A DNA stretch of 64,000 nt from an uncultured Lachnospiraceae bacterium (GTDB lineage Bacteria; Bacillota; Clostridia; Lachnospirales; Lachnospiraceae). The position numbers and the translations under genes were made by a program. This document shows, one piece after another, positions 34,366-44,466 of the stretch. The notes beneath the pieces were generated by a model that searched no databases, had not been told where the DNA came from, and was given only the letters and a program-made list of their open reading frames with translations. The stretch lies in contig CANTEG010000003.1 of NCBI GenBank assembly GCA_947652735.1, positions 124,001 through 188,000 on the forward strand, given 5' to 3'. Each line of letters opens with the position of its first letter. Positions within the stretch are counted from its first letter, which is position 1.

Positions 34366-37300
34366 ATGAGTAAAAAATATGAGTTTGATGTAAGTGTCGT
34401 TATACCTGTTTACAATGTGGAAGAATATTTAAAGGAATGTCTTGATTCCATGCTCGTTCAGGGTAAGGCTTCACTTCAGGTAATTATGATAGATGATGGT
34501 TCTACTGATGGCAGCGGTATGATAGCACAGCAATATGTAAATGTATATGATAATTTTGAATACCATCTGATAGAAAACGGTGGGCTTGGACATGCCAGAA
34601 ACTATGCCATACAGTTTGTCAAGGGAAAATATCTTACTTTCTTTGATTCAGATGATATTATTGTTGATGGTACCTACACAAAAATGTTTCAGTTGGCAGA
34701 AAAATATAAGAGTGATATTACTATCTGTGATGTTGCACGTTTTGATTCACAAAAAACATGGGCAGCAGGACTTTTTGAGAAGGTATTTGCTGATATAGAG
34801 GATAATACACATATTACGAAAAGCCCACGCCTTTTGTATGATACGATTGTATGCGATAAATTAATACTCACAAGCTTTTATAAAAAAAATAAATTCTTTT
34901 TTACGGAAAATGCCCTGTATGAGGACATTCCCGTTTCAATGCCAATGCACTATAAGGCAAACAGTGTATCCATACTAAACAGTGTGGGTTATTTATGGCG
35001 CGTGCGTGATGGCGCGTCAAAATCCATCACACAAGGCACCTCAAGCCAGAAAAACTTAACAGACAGACTGGATGCCATGAAAAGGCTGAATGCTTTTTAT
35101 AAGAATGAACTGAAAAATGATGATATGTGGCGCAGACAGCAGGAGAAAAATTTCATCATTGATTTGATTATATTTATAAATGAGTGCAATAAAGTACCGC
35201 GTGAACAGGCGGAGGAGTCAATGAAGATTATCAGGTCGTACATTGACGAAAACATGGATAAGGATATCATAGATAACCTGCCTGTTTTTTATAGGGAAAA
35301 GTATAAGTGCCTGCTTAACAATGATTTAGACAGGCTGGTTTCGCTTTTGGATAATCAGTCCCAGTATGGGGACTTTCCGGTTCAGGAGAAAAATAACCGT
35401 TTGTGGATGAAAGTGCCTGAAGATTTATTTGAAAAGGGAACATATGATGTGACGGATGAATTAAATGATGCCCCTGTTAAATGTACAATCAGGGATTTGA
35501 AAATAGATGAATCAAAAATTATAATATCAGGGCATGTGTTTAAAACGAGAATAAGTGTACCGCAAAATTCAGAGAGAACGCTTAAAGTTTATTTGTATAA
35601 TGAGGTGACGCACAATAGGGTAGAACTGCCTGTAGAGGATTTGCTGACAACGGAGTTGACAAGCAAATGGGGACAAAAGCTGTGCAGTTATAATGGGGAC
35701 GTTTCCAATTACAATTATGACGGTGCGGGATTTCAGATTGTATTAGATGCAGCCCAAATTTCCTATACGGATGAGCTTTATGGGAGAAATAAAATACTAA
35801 TTGAGTATACGGACCGTTTCTGTAAAAAAAGCTTTATATTAAAGAAACTCAGAAGTGGAATCAAAGGCAGCAAAAACAATACGACTGTACTTGTAGATAA
35901 CAATGTAACGACAATCAGGTTTGGGTGCCTTGATGAAATTTGCTTTGATATTATAAAGCTTGAAACTATTTGTGAAGACCTGTATCTGGAAAATGAAACG
36001 CTTATATGTAAAACAACGGGGAACTGCAATGAAGTGGTAGCTTTATGGGATGACACAAGGGAATGTAAGCTTGAAAAACAGGATGAACACACATACAGTA
36101 TAGATGTAAAAAAGCTTCAAACAGGAGATACACGTCAAGGCAGGCTGTTTACAATAAGTGAAACAGGTGATAGGCAGGCACTTTACGCAGTACAAAAGGA
36201 CATCAAAATTAAGGAATATGAAAAATGTGTACTGGTTGTGAATACAATCAGTACAAGACAGGTTCGTTTTGTTATAGATAATGTCATAACAAAGATAACG
36301 AATACAAAAAAAACAAATAAGACCCTTCAAATGACAGTAGCTGTGGCAGGCAATAAAAAGACGCTGGAAAAGGCAAAAAGTTTAAAGGTGCTTGTGCGGG
36401 ATGATAAAGCACAAAAGGATGTTATCCTTGCGGAAACAGTGTGTGATTTTTCGAATGGTGTGTATGACCAAAGCATTACCATAAATTTTGCCAGCAAAAA
36501 AATAACAAAAAATTTCTATAACAGTACACGTATTGTATATGTAGAATATAAGCTGGAGGATAATACCACATATAAAACCGCGTTATTCAGTGAGACAAAA
36601 GGTAAGCATAATATAAAAATTAAAGATTTAAAAATAGGATGTTACCGAGCAGCTAACGGTCTGTTCAGTATTCGGCTTACAAATGAATGGCAGGAGGGGG
36701 AAGATTCTCCTGAAAAGCGTAAGCTTCTTACCAATGAAAACTATCCGAAGTACAGGAAGAAAAAACTATGCGAAAACCGAATTATATTTGAGTCAATGTG
36801 GGGAACCAAGTATAGCTGTAACCCACAGGCTTTATATGAATATATTGATAAGCATTACCCTGAATATGAGTGTATCTGGTCATTGGAGGATCCGAGGACA
36901 CCAATTAAGGGGAGAGGAATCCGTGTGCGAAGAGGTTCGCAAAAATATTTTGAATATCTTGCAACGGCAAAATATTTTGTGAATAATGTGAATTTTGAAG
37001 ATACTTATGTTAAGAGAAAAGGTCAGATAGAAATTCAGACAATGCATGGTACACCTCTGAAAACAGTAGGTTTAGATGTTACCGAGGATTTTGCTACAGA
37101 GGCTGCCCGCGAAAAATATATAAAAAAGAATTCCAGATGGGATTACCTTATCGTTCAGGGAAAATTTATGGAGGGGAAAGGATACTCCTGCTACAGGTTT
37201 GACAAAAAAATTTTAACGACAGGATATCCAAGAACAGACCGATTATTTCACACGGATAATGCCAAACTGAATGATTTAAAAAAGAAACTGGGCCTGCCCC

Positions 37301-37875
37301 TTGATAAAAAACTGATTTTGTATGCTCCTACATGGAGGGTAAAAAACAGGTTTGATATGATGCTGGACTTGGAAAAAATGAAGGAAATATTGCAGGGTGA
37401 ATACGCACTTTTAGTACGTCTGCATCATTTTTCAACAGCTGGTTATGAAGTTCCTGAGGACGGGGAGTTTATATTTGATTTGGGCGATTATCAATATGTG
37501 GAAGACCTATATAATATATCTGACATTTTGATAACAGATTATTCTTCCGTTATGTTTGACTATGCACTTTTAAATAAACCAATGATATTCTTCACATACG
37601 ACATGGAAGAATACTGTAACAAATTAAGAGGATTATATATAGATTTTGAAAAGGAAGCTCCGGGAACTCTGGCATTTACTTCGGATGATGTCATCAATGC
37701 CATAGTAAATCTTGAGGAAGAGCAGAAAAAAAACAGGGAGAGGATTGAAAGCTTTCATTCAAAATTCCTTACCTATGAAAACGGTAATTCCTGTGAAAAG
37801 GTTGTACAGGAGGTTTTAAAGCCGCGAAGCTTTTCCAACAGGCTGAAAAGATTTTTGAGAAGAAAAAAGAAATGA
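34366..37875 (+). CDS. GT2 glycosyltransferase fused to CDP-glycerol glycerophosphotransferase
   Basis: A 1169-residue protein, the largest in the window. Residues about 8-230 are a GT2 domain (VSVVIPVYNVEEYLKECLDS, IDDGSTDGS, TFFDSDD). A long middle of about 500 residues has no motif I recognise and looks beta-rich. Residues from about 790 to the end form a TagF-type domain with IQTMHGTPLKTVG, LYAPTWRVK and ITDYSSVMFDYALL. The catalytic Trp-His of WHG reads Met-His here, which keeps the His. It ends in a strongly basic tail (RRKKK). It is a second bifunctional polymer-assembly enzyme, with reading frame overlap excluded by GAGGG before the ATG at 34366. Confidence 0.88.
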   Translation: MSKKYEFDVSVVIPVYNVEEYLKECLDSMLVQGKASLQVIMIDDGSTDGSGMIAQQYVNVYDNFEYHLIENGGLGHARNYAIQFVKGKYLTFFDSDDIIVDGTYTKMFQLAEKYKSDITICDVARFDSQKTWAAGLFEKVFADIEDNTHITKSPRLLYDTIVCDKLILTSFYKKNKFFFTENALYEDIPVSMPMHYKANSVSILNSVGYLWRVRDGASKSITQGTSSQKNLTDRLDAMKRLNAFYKNELKNDDMWRRQQEKNFIIDLIIFINECNKVPREQAEESMKIIRSYIDENMDKDIIDNLPVFYREKYKCLLNNDLDRLVSLLDNQSQYGDFPVQEKNNRLWMKVPEDLFEKGTYDVTDELNDAPVKCTIRDLKIDESKIIISGHVFKTRISVPQNSERTLKVYLYNEVTHNRVELPVEDLLTTELTSKWGQKLCSYNGDVSNYNYDGAGFQIVLDAAQISYTDELYGRNKILIEYTDRFCKKSFILKKLRSGIKGSKNNTTVLVDNNVTTIRFGCLDEICFDIIKLETICEDLYLENETLICKTTGNCNEVVALWDDTRECKLEKQDEHTYSIDVKKLQTGDTRQGRLFTISETGDRQALYAVQKDIKIKEYEKCVLVVNTISTRQVRFVIDNVITKITNTKKTNKTLQMTVAVAGNKKTLEKAKSLKVLVRDDKAQKDVILAETVCDFSNGVYDQSITINFASKKITKNFYNSTRIVYVEYKLEDNTTYKTALFSETKGKHNIKIKDLKIGCYRAANGLFSIRLTNEWQEGEDSPEKRKLLTNENYPKYRKKKLCENRIIFESMWGTKYSCNPQALYEYIDKHYPEYECIWSLEDPRTPIKGRGIRVRRGSQKYFEYLATAKYFVNNVNFEDTYVKRKGQIEIQTMHGTPLKTVGLDVTEDFATEAAREKYIKKNSRWDYLIVQGKFMEGKGYSCYRFDKKILTTGYPRTDRLFHTDNAKLNDLKKKLGLPLDKKLILYAPTWRVKNRFDMMLDLEKMKEILQGEYALLVRLHHFSTAGYEVPEDGEFIFDLGDYQYVEDLYNISDILITDYSSVMFDYALLNKPMIFFTYDMEEYCNKLRGLYIDFEKEAPGTLAFTSDDVINAIVNLEEEQKKNRERIESFHSKFLTYENGNSCEKVVQEVLKPRSFSNRLKRFLRRKKK

Positions 37876-37912
37876 TTGATTCGTTTACTACTTGCGGAGG
37901 AATAACGGAGAC

Positions 37913-39352
37913 GTGTTATTTAATTCATTTGCATTTGCAATATTTATGCCTGTAGTGTTTATCATCTATTGGGCTATACCACATAAATACAGATGGGTGC
38001 TTTTGCTGGCAGCAAGCTATTATTTTTATATGAGTTGGAATGTAAAATATGTTTTTCTTATTTTACTGACAACAGGAGTTTCCTATTTTGCAGCAATATA
38101 CTTACAAAAAGCAGAGAGTAAAAAGCAAAAGAAATTAATTCTGGCGGCAACGGCAATCATCTGTCTGGGAGTATTATTTTTCTTCAAATATTTTAATTTT
38201 GTAAGCGACTCCGTTGTGAAATTTTGTAGTTTGTTTGCGTTAAAACTGAACCCGCTGACCTTGAAGCTCATGCTGCCTGTGGGAATATCCTTTTACACGT
38301 TTCAGACACTCAGCTATGTGATTGATGTTTATAAAGGAGAGATACAGGCAGAACGGCATTTTGGAAAATATGCCACATTTATTTCCTTTTTTCCACAGTT
38401 GGTTGCAGGTCCCATTGAGAGAACTGCTAATTTGCTTCCCCAGATAAAGGCGGAACACAAATTTGATTATGAACAGGCGTCATACGGCTTAAAGCTGATG
38501 GCATGGGGATATTTTAAAAAGATTGTTATTGCAGACACATTGTCACAGTATGTCAGTAAAATATATGATGCACCAGAGCAATATGAGGGCTTTGCCTTAG
38601 TTCTTGCTACATTGTTTTTTACGGTTCAGATATATTGTGATTTTTCAGGTTACTCAGATATTGCAATCGGAACGGCAAAGCTGCTCGGCATCAATCTGAT
38701 GATTAATTTTAAAAGTCCGTACTGGTCCCAATGCATCAAGGAATTTTGGGGGCGGTGGCATATTTCGTTATCTACGTGGTTTAGGGATTATGTCTATATT
38801 CCAATGGGAGGCAGCCGCGTAGGGAAATTAAGACATTATTTTAATCTGATTGTCACATTTTTAGTAAGCGGCTTATGGCACGGAGCAAGCTGGACCTTTG
38901 TTATATGGGGCGGCATACATGGAGTGGCACAAGTAATTGAAAATGCTCTTGTCCCATCAAAATATAATAAAAGCACAGGACTGCTATGGTTCATAAGGGT
39001 AGCTTTTGTATTTGCATTTTGTTCCTTTGCATGGATATTTTTTGTATCGGACTCTGTTGGTGATGTATTTTATGTTATATCACATATGTTTTATGGAATC
39101 GGAAATCCATCGTCATATTTGCGGGGCGGAATTGCTGATATTGGTTTGGCAAAGCTGCCACTTATACTGATATGCCTGTGGATTGTCATTCTTGCAATCT
39201 ATGATTTGATTTCACTGAAAACGGATGTGATAAAATTAATTAGTGACAGGAAAAAGGTTGTAAGATGGCCAGCTTACATATGTCTGGTGCTGATAATTGT
39301 TTTCTTTTCGCAGAAAGGAATTGCGGCTGAATTTGTTTATTTTCAGTTTTAG
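37913..39352 (+). CDS. MBOAT O-acyltransferase (AlgI/PatA-like)
   Basis: A 479-residue MBOAT protein. The start MLFNSFAFAIFMPVVFIIYW is the standard AlgI-type N-terminus, which favours the GTG at 37913 over an open TTG at 37892. The family block EFWGRWHISLSTWFRDYVYIP and the catalytic His in SGLWHGASWTFVIWG are present. With the SGNH protein that follows 12 nt later it would O-acetylate a polysaccharide outside the membrane. No carrier protein or ligase accompanies it, unlike the dlt-like operon, so an acetyl rather than aminoacyl donor is likely. Confidence 0.9.
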   Translation: MLFNSFAFAIFMPVVFIIYWAIPHKYRWVLLLAASYYFYMSWNVKYVFLILLTTGVSYFAAIYLQKAESKKQKKLILAATAIICLGVLFFFKYFNFVSDSVVKFCSLFALKLNPLTLKLMLPVGISFYTFQTLSYVIDVYKGEIQAERHFGKYATFISFFPQLVAGPIERTANLLPQIKAEHKFDYEQASYGLKLMAWGYFKKIVIADTLSQYVSKIYDAPEQYEGFALVLATLFFTVQIYCDFSGYSDIAIGTAKLLGINLMINFKSPYWSQCIKEFWGRWHISLSTWFRDYVYIPMGGSRVGKLRHYFNLIVTFLVSGLWHGASWTFVIWGGIHGVAQVIENALVPSKYNKSTGLLWFIRVAFVFAFCSFAWIFFVSDSVGDVFYVISHMFYGIGNPSSYLRGGIADIGLAKLPLILICLWIVILAIYDLISLKTDVIKLISDRKKVVRWPAYICLVLIIVFFSQKGIAAEFVYFQF

Positions 39353-39364
39353 GGGTGCTGGCCG

Positions 39365-40336
39365 ATGAAAAAATTTATAAGAAATATTTTAATATTGCTT
39401 GTGCCTGTTTTGATTGTAACTTGCTGCTTAAACTATGTATATAAGAAGAACAGCCCGAATTTCGGAACGATGGGAAAGCATAAAAATGATGATGCATATA
39501 TAGTGAATGTACCTGATGAAATAGAACTTATGTGTGTTGGAAACAGTCATGGCTATTATGGCTTTAATTTTGATAAATATGAGGACAATTACGTTTGTTT
39601 TAATTTTTCACTGCCATCGCAGTCAATGTCATACAATTATAGAATTTTAGATAATTATAGGAATAAAATAAAAGAGGGTGCCTGTGTCTTTATATGTGTG
39701 TCATATACAAGCTTTTTCGGGCTTGATGAAACGGATTTAGATAACTTTGAATCGAAAAATAAAAGGTATTATCATTTTTTGGACAGAAAATATATCAAGG
39801 AATATGATTTTAAAACAGATGTGTTTGTGCGGTATTTTCCGTCACTGGGCGTTGACAGTATAAAATTTATAAATACATTGCGGGGACGTGCTGAAAACAG
39901 GGATTACTGGAATCAGGAGACATCAAAGGATGCTGCAAAAAAGCATGGAACACACAGATATAAAACACAGATTGAGGTTAATGTTGACAGTGATGGAAAC
40001 AGAATTATCAATGAAGAAGAAATAAAGTCCCTGTATGACTTAATAAGCTTATGTAGGGAGGAGGGGGCAGTTCCGATACTTACCACTACTCCGATTTTGT
40101 CTGAGTACACGAATTCTGTGCTTAAAAATGACCCTGAATTTTTTGATGATTTTTATGGCATACTGGAACAGGTTCAAAAGGACACAGGTGTGGAGTATTA
40201 CGATTACGGGTTCGATGACAGATTCTGTTTTGACTATAAGTTATTTTTCAATACGGACCATTTGAACAGAAAAGGTGCAAAAAAGTTTGTGGATATTCTT
40301 ATGAAAGAAATCGTGTATGAAAAGGGGCTTCTGTAG
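39365..40336 (+). CDS. SGNH-family acetyltransferase partner of MBOAT
   Basis: A 323-residue protein with one N-terminal anchor helix (ILILLVPVLIVTCCLNYVY) and an extracytoplasmic SGNH-like domain. Block I is MCVGNSHGYYGF; the C-terminal catalytic pair is FNTDHLNRKGAKKF. In AlgI/AlgX or PatA/PatB type systems such proteins complete transfer of the acyl group to the polymer. It closes the run of genes that begins at the 17696 promoter. The following 267 nt (40337-40603) are AT-rich; I see no gene and no convincing terminator there. Confidence 0.82.
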   Translation: MKKFIRNILILLVPVLIVTCCLNYVYKKNSPNFGTMGKHKNDDAYIVNVPDEIELMCVGNSHGYYGFNFDKYEDNYVCFNFSLPSQSMSYNYRILDNYRNKIKEGACVFICVSYTSFFGLDETDLDNFESKNKRYYHFLDRKYIKEYDFKTDVFVRYFPSLGVDSIKFINTLRGRAENRDYWNQETSKDAAKKHGTHRYKTQIEVNVDSDGNRIINEEEIKSLYDLISLCREEGAVPILTTTPILSEYTNSVLKNDPEFFDDFYGILEQVQKDTGVEYYDYGFDDRFCFDYKLFFNTDHLNRKGAKKFVDILMKEIVYEKGLL

Positions 40337-40603
40337 TTAAGGCGTTTTTATTATTGCATATAGTATTTATAACTATTATAATAAATTTATAATTGACGGT
40401 TAGTTTAAATATTATGATATCTTGAGAAAAAGGACATGGAATGGAAGGAACTTTGGAAAGATTATTGAATAAGGGTCTTGGAAAAAAATAAAGGAAATAA
40501 ATGGCATAGATAAAAGCTAATGGGATGGTGTGTATTGAAGAAATATGTCATGAAATATGTGTGTTTCCGAGAACGCTCAGGCTATTTTAGGGAGGGATTT
40601 ATT

Positions 40604-42673
40604 ATGAGAAGAAAGTCAAATGATAAAAAACATGTGTTGTTTTCTCTTATGGTATGTATATTAATGGTGATTATGCTTTGTGCGGATGTTACCTGTCAGG
40701 CGGCGGCAAAGGTTCCGAAAGTAAGCGGTGTGAGTGCGGAATCTAAGACTTATAATTCCGTTGAAGTGAAATGGAAAGCAGCAAAGGGGGTTACCGGATA
40801 TGAGATATATCGAAGCACAAGCAAAAACAAAGGATATAAAAAAATTGCAACAGTCAAGAAAAACAGCAAACTGATTTTTACAGATAAGAAACTAACAACG
40901 GGTAAGACGTATTATTATAAAATCCGTGCCTATTATAAAAGCGGCTCAAGCGTCAAGTATGGTTCGTATTCAAAAGTGGTAAGTGTTAAGCCTGTACCTG
41001 CAAAAACGACAATTTCTTCTATAACTTCAGTTGATTATAAGACTTTAAAATTAAAATGGAAAGCTGTGACCGGCGCAAGCGGTTATCGTATTTATAAAAG
41101 TACTTCTAAAACTGGTAAATACACATTGGCGAAGACAGTTTCAGGTAAGAATACGGTGTCCGCAAACGTAACAAATCTTGCAGGGGGGAGAACTTATTAC
41201 TTTAAAATCAGAGCATATAAGACTGTGAGCGGAAAACAGGTGCTGGGAGTTAGTTCTGCTGCTAAGAGTGGTTATTCGGTCCCGAAAGCTGCAGAAATTG
41301 CTACGATTGAGTTGAATTCTTTGAAATCCGCGACATTGACATGGAAGTTTGTTTCAGGGTCAAGCGGATATTATATTTACCGAAGCGATTCGGAATCAAG
41401 CGGTTACACTAAAATTGGCACAATCAGAAATAACAGTACAAAAGAGTTTACCGATAACACAATTGTTAAAGGGTCCACTTATTATTATAAAGTATCTGCG
41501 TACCGTGAGGCAGATGGTAAAAAAGTTGAAGGAGAAAAGTCGAAGTCAATAAAGCTTCGCGTAGTTAATTCCTATACTATTTCGCCAAACTCTGCTCCTT
41601 ATGCAGGAAATTATACCAAAAATTCAAATTATAACAGCAATACCAAAAATTATTTTACCATTGTATCTTATATGCAACTGTTTGAGCGCTTGGGTGGAGG
41701 TGAATTGAAACTTAATTCGGGTTCTTATAGTTTGTGGAAGCCAATATACATCCCGTCCAATACGACAATCCGTTTTTCCGATGGTGTCACAATCAAGAGT
41801 GCTGCTACTTCAAGTGGTAATTATGGGATGTTTGTGCTTGCAGCACCATCCATTATGGAAAATTCAAGGAAATATTATGGATATAATGGTGTGCACGATG
41901 TAAAGCTGATTGGAACGGGGACAGTCATTTTTGACAAAGAATACAAGAAAAATTCGGCTCTTTTGATTGGGCACACCAAGAACATATTGATTGAGGGTAT
42001 TACATTTAAGAATATGGATGGCGGCACACATTTCATAGAACTTGATGCCTCACAAAATGTAGTCGTGCAGAATTGCAAGTTCACAGGATATAAGGATACA
42101 GGAGCGATTAAGGAAGCAATTAATATTGATACACCGGACAGTATTACAGGCGGATTCAGCGGAACCTACAGTAGTATGGACAAAACCGCAAATGATGGCA
42201 TTGTGATTCGAAATAATGTTTTTGACAATCTTCCGACTGCAATTGGCACACATGCGTATTCTGACGGACATCCTCATAAGGGAATTGAAGTGACAGGAAA
42301 TACGATTCGCAACTGCAAGTATTACGGCATTCGTGCCATGAACTGGCAGGATAGCTACATTACAAACAATAAAATAGATAAAATTTCGGGCACTGATGGC
42401 TCCCTGGTAATTGAAATGCGTGGTGTGTCGAATGTCAAGGTGTCTGGCAATAGTGTAAAAAACAGCGAACGATTTATGATTATCAAAGTTGCAGCCTATT
42501 CCCAGAGTGCGATAGCTTCCCATCCGGGCTTGGGCAGTTACCAGTCGGTGTATAATAATGTCAGCGAGGAAGATGTTGTACACAATACGCTGGAAAATAT
42601 TAAAAATGATTGTGATATTTATTATACGAATACATTAGATTTTAGCGACAAGGAGAATTGGAGCGTTCGATAA
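40604..42673 (+). CDS. Secreted FN3-like and parallel beta-helix protein
   Basis: A 689-residue exported protein. After a signal peptide (VLFSLMVCILMVIMLCADVTCQA) come three FN3-like modules of about 90 residues, each with a VKWKAxxGxxGYxIYRS entry and a YYYKIRAY exit. Residues about 330-689 contain repeated N-V-x-V-x-x-C/N-x-F turns and read as a right-handed parallel beta-helix of the pectate-lyase type (for example NILIEGITFKNMDGG). Such helices often bind or cleave polysaccharides; active residues cannot be assigned. The ATG at 40604 follows GGGAGGG; the ORF from 40520 adds non-signal sequence. The FN3-like modules are related to those in 42808 and 54983-63982. Confidence 0.8.
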   Translation: MRRKSNDKKHVLFSLMVCILMVIMLCADVTCQAAAKVPKVSGVSAESKTYNSVEVKWKAAKGVTGYEIYRSTSKNKGYKKIATVKKNSKLIFTDKKLTTGKTYYYKIRAYYKSGSSVKYGSYSKVVSVKPVPAKTTISSITSVDYKTLKLKWKAVTGASGYRIYKSTSKTGKYTLAKTVSGKNTVSANVTNLAGGRTYYFKIRAYKTVSGKQVLGVSSAAKSGYSVPKAAEIATIELNSLKSATLTWKFVSGSSGYYIYRSDSESSGYTKIGTIRNNSTKEFTDNTIVKGSTYYYKVSAYREADGKKVEGEKSKSIKLRVVNSYTISPNSAPYAGNYTKNSNYNSNTKNYFTIVSYMQLFERLGGGELKLNSGSYSLWKPIYIPSNTTIRFSDGVTIKSAATSSGNYGMFVLAAPSIMENSRKYYGYNGVHDVKLIGTGTVIFDKEYKKNSALLIGHTKNILIEGITFKNMDGGTHFIELDASQNVVVQNCKFTGYKDTGAIKEAINIDTPDSITGGFSGTYSSMDKTANDGIVIRNNVFDNLPTAIGTHAYSDGHPHKGIEVTGNTIRNCKYYGIRAMNWQDSYITNNKIDKISGTDGSLVIEMRGVSNVKVSGNSVKNSERFMIIKVAAYSQSAIASHPGLGSYQSVYNNVSEEDVVHNTLENIKNDCDIYYTNTLDFSDKENWSVR

Positions 42674-42708
42674 CTGATATTTTGCGATAACAAAATCAAC
42701 AAATATTA

Positions 42709-42737
42709 TTGCAAAATTTACATTGATATGATAAATT
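42709..42737 (+). promoter_or_regulatory. Possible promoter of the 42808 gene
   Basis: TTGCAA (42709-42714), 17-nt spacer and TAAATT (42732-42737), 71 nt before the start codon. The -10 is weak. Confidence 0.35.
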
Positions 42738-42807
42738 TAAAGGTAGCAGCATTTGTATTGCAAAAATGAAAAAACTAATTTTTAAAATTTAAAAAGGAGA
42801 GTGAGTT

Positions 42808-44070
42808 ATGAAAACAAAAACAAAAAAACGCGTGATGCTCACACTTGCACTTGCCGTTATTATGACATTTGCAATGTCCATCACAGCACTTGCAGCAACA
42901 AAGGTGACTGGTTTGAAGCAGACAGGAGCTTCTAGCAACAGTGTTAAGGTTGCATGGACCGCAGATATCACAAGTACTGGATATCAGGTATTTATTAGTA
43001 ATACTGCCACTGGCACTTATACAAGAAAGAATAACGCGACAGGTGCCGGAGTAGATGTTGTTTCTCCTGAGGTATCTATGTATAATCTTTCACCGGGAAC
43101 TACATATTATGTAAAGGTAAGAACTGTATATAAAGTGAATGGGGTATATTCATATGGACCGATGTCAGATGCTCTTGCAGTTACAACTGCACCAGTAAAG
43201 CCTAAGACAGTAAAGCAGTTAAAGGCAACAACTAGTGGTGTTACGTTAAAGTGGTCTAAGTCAGCAGGTGCAACATCATATGTTGTATACAGAGATAACA
43301 AGAAAGTTGCAACAACTACAGGTACAAGTGCAACAATCAAGCAGACCGTTGGAACAAGCCAGTATTACAAGGTTTACGCTGTAAGAAAGGTTGGCAGTTA
43401 TTCTGCACAATCAGATAGTTTTACATCAGCATATGCGGATGCAGTTCCTGCAAAGCCTGTATATGTTGCAAATTCAGCAAAGGGAAATGTAAAGTGGGAT
43501 CCGGATACGAATCAGGTTACCCTTTACGCAGACAAGAACACAAAGGATAAGACAGTTGATGGTTTCCAGTTCGTAATTTATTCGGCAAATGGAAAGAAGA
43601 AGCTGAAGTCGATCACAACTGACTCCACATATGCTTATGCAAGATTTACATTAAAGGCAGTTAGGAATAAGGGCTTCTCGGTAAAGGCAAGAGGCTATGC
43701 AAAGGTTAACGGCAAGAAGTGCTGGGGTGCATGGTCTGCAAGAAAGGTGATTATTCCACAGCCTAAGGTGACAGCAAGTATTAATGGTTCAAACACAGCT
43801 AAGATAAAGTGGGCTAAGGTATCAGGTGCAACGAAGTATTATGTATATGTTGCAAAGAACTTAAGCTCAACCTACAATGTATCTTCTTCAAAGTTTAAGA
43901 GGGTTGCTACAGTAAACAGCAAGACAACATCTTACAACGTAACTGGTCTTAAGTCAAATACATACCTTTGTGCTTATGTTGTTCCGGCAGTTAAGGTTGG
44001 AAGCAAGACATATAATGGCTTGAAAGATTATTACTGGAGCTGGAGATACTACACTTACTATACTTACTAA
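42808..44070 (+). CDS. Secreted FN3-like repeat protein with aromatic C-terminal tail
   Basis: A 420-residue exported protein. The signal peptide ends at about ITALAA, followed by four FN3-like modules (VKVAWTADITSTGYQVFIS, VTLKWSKSAGATSYVVYRD, and two more). The last residues, YYWSWRYYTYYTY, form an unusual Trp/Tyr-rich tail. There is no LPxTG or membrane anchor, so attachment may be non-covalent. Compared with neighbours it uses AAG and GCA codons heavily and has a strong AAAGGAG site, which fits high expression. It has its own intrinsic terminator at 44154, so it is probably a separate single-gene unit. Function is unknown. Confidence 0.82.
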   Translation: MKTKTKKRVMLTLALAVIMTFAMSITALAATKVTGLKQTGASSNSVKVAWTADITSTGYQVFISNTATGTYTRKNNATGAGVDVVSPEVSMYNLSPGTTYYVKVRTVYKVNGVYSYGPMSDALAVTTAPVKPKTVKQLKATTSGVTLKWSKSAGATSYVVYRDNKKVATTTGTSATIKQTVGTSQYYKVYAVRKVGSYSAQSDSFTSAYADAVPAKPVYVANSAKGNVKWDPDTNQVTLYADKNTKDKTVDGFQFVIYSANGKKKLKSITTDSTYAYARFTLKAVRNKGFSVKARGYAKVNGKKCWGAWSARKVIIPQPKVTASINGSNTAKIKWAKVSGATKYYVYVAKNLSSTYNVSSSKFKRVATVNSKTTSYNVTGLKSNTYLCAYVVPAVKVGSKTYNGLKDYYWSWRYYTYYTY

Positions 44071-44153
44071 AAAGCATTAATGTATGTTTATAGTAAGGCA
44101 TGTGATGTTATGACATGTGTTAAGAAGTTAATTGTAAATACAGTAATATAAAG

Positions 44154-44197
44154 AACGAACCATTCAGGGGCGGATGCTTTTGGATGGTTCGTTTTTG
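44154..44197 (+). terminator. Terminator of the FN3-like gene
   Basis: AACGAACCAT (44154-44163) and ATGGTTCGTT (44184-44193) form a perfect 10-bp stem with a 20-nt loop, followed by TTTTG. Confidence 0.85.
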
Positions 44198-44254
44198 TTG
44201 AAAATTAATACAGGGCTTGAAGTTGACTTTTGCAGAAATATATATTTATACCGC

Positions 44255-44283
44255 TTGACATATTTAGGGAAAAACTGTATGTT
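44255..44283 (+). promoter_or_regulatory. Promoter-like site before the transposase relic
   Basis: Perfect TTGACA (44255-44260), 17-nt spacer, TATGTT (44278-44283), in the 582-nt gap between the FN3-like gene and rmlC. It now precedes only a broken gene. Confidence 0.45.
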
Positions 44284-44331
44284 GAAAAATAGAAAGTGAA
44301 TTAGACGCATGCTGCTCATTTCTTGTCTGTG

Positions 44332-44466
44332 ATGAATATGTTTTCTGAGGAATTAAGGATATTGGATAAGAATACGGTTCAACTGGTGATTGACGAGTAA
44401 TAGGCAGAAATTGACGAGAAAAATGCAACAATTGCTGAACAAAATGTTATGATAGGAAATTTGTAG
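44332..44466 (+). pseudogene. Relic of an Rpn/PD-(D/E)XK-type transposase C-terminus
   Basis: From the ATG at 44332 the frame reads MNMFSEELRILDKNTVQLV then IDE, followed by two consecutive stops (44398-44403). In the same frame it continues as a charged heptad-like stretch, AEIDEKNATIAEQN, to a stop at 44464. The LDKNTVQ-IDE segment followed by a Glu/Lys-rich coil is the usual tail of Rpn-family transposase-like proteins in clostridia. The nuclease domain is absent. It is therefore a remnant; the family call rests on remembered tail motifs. Confidence 0.5.
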
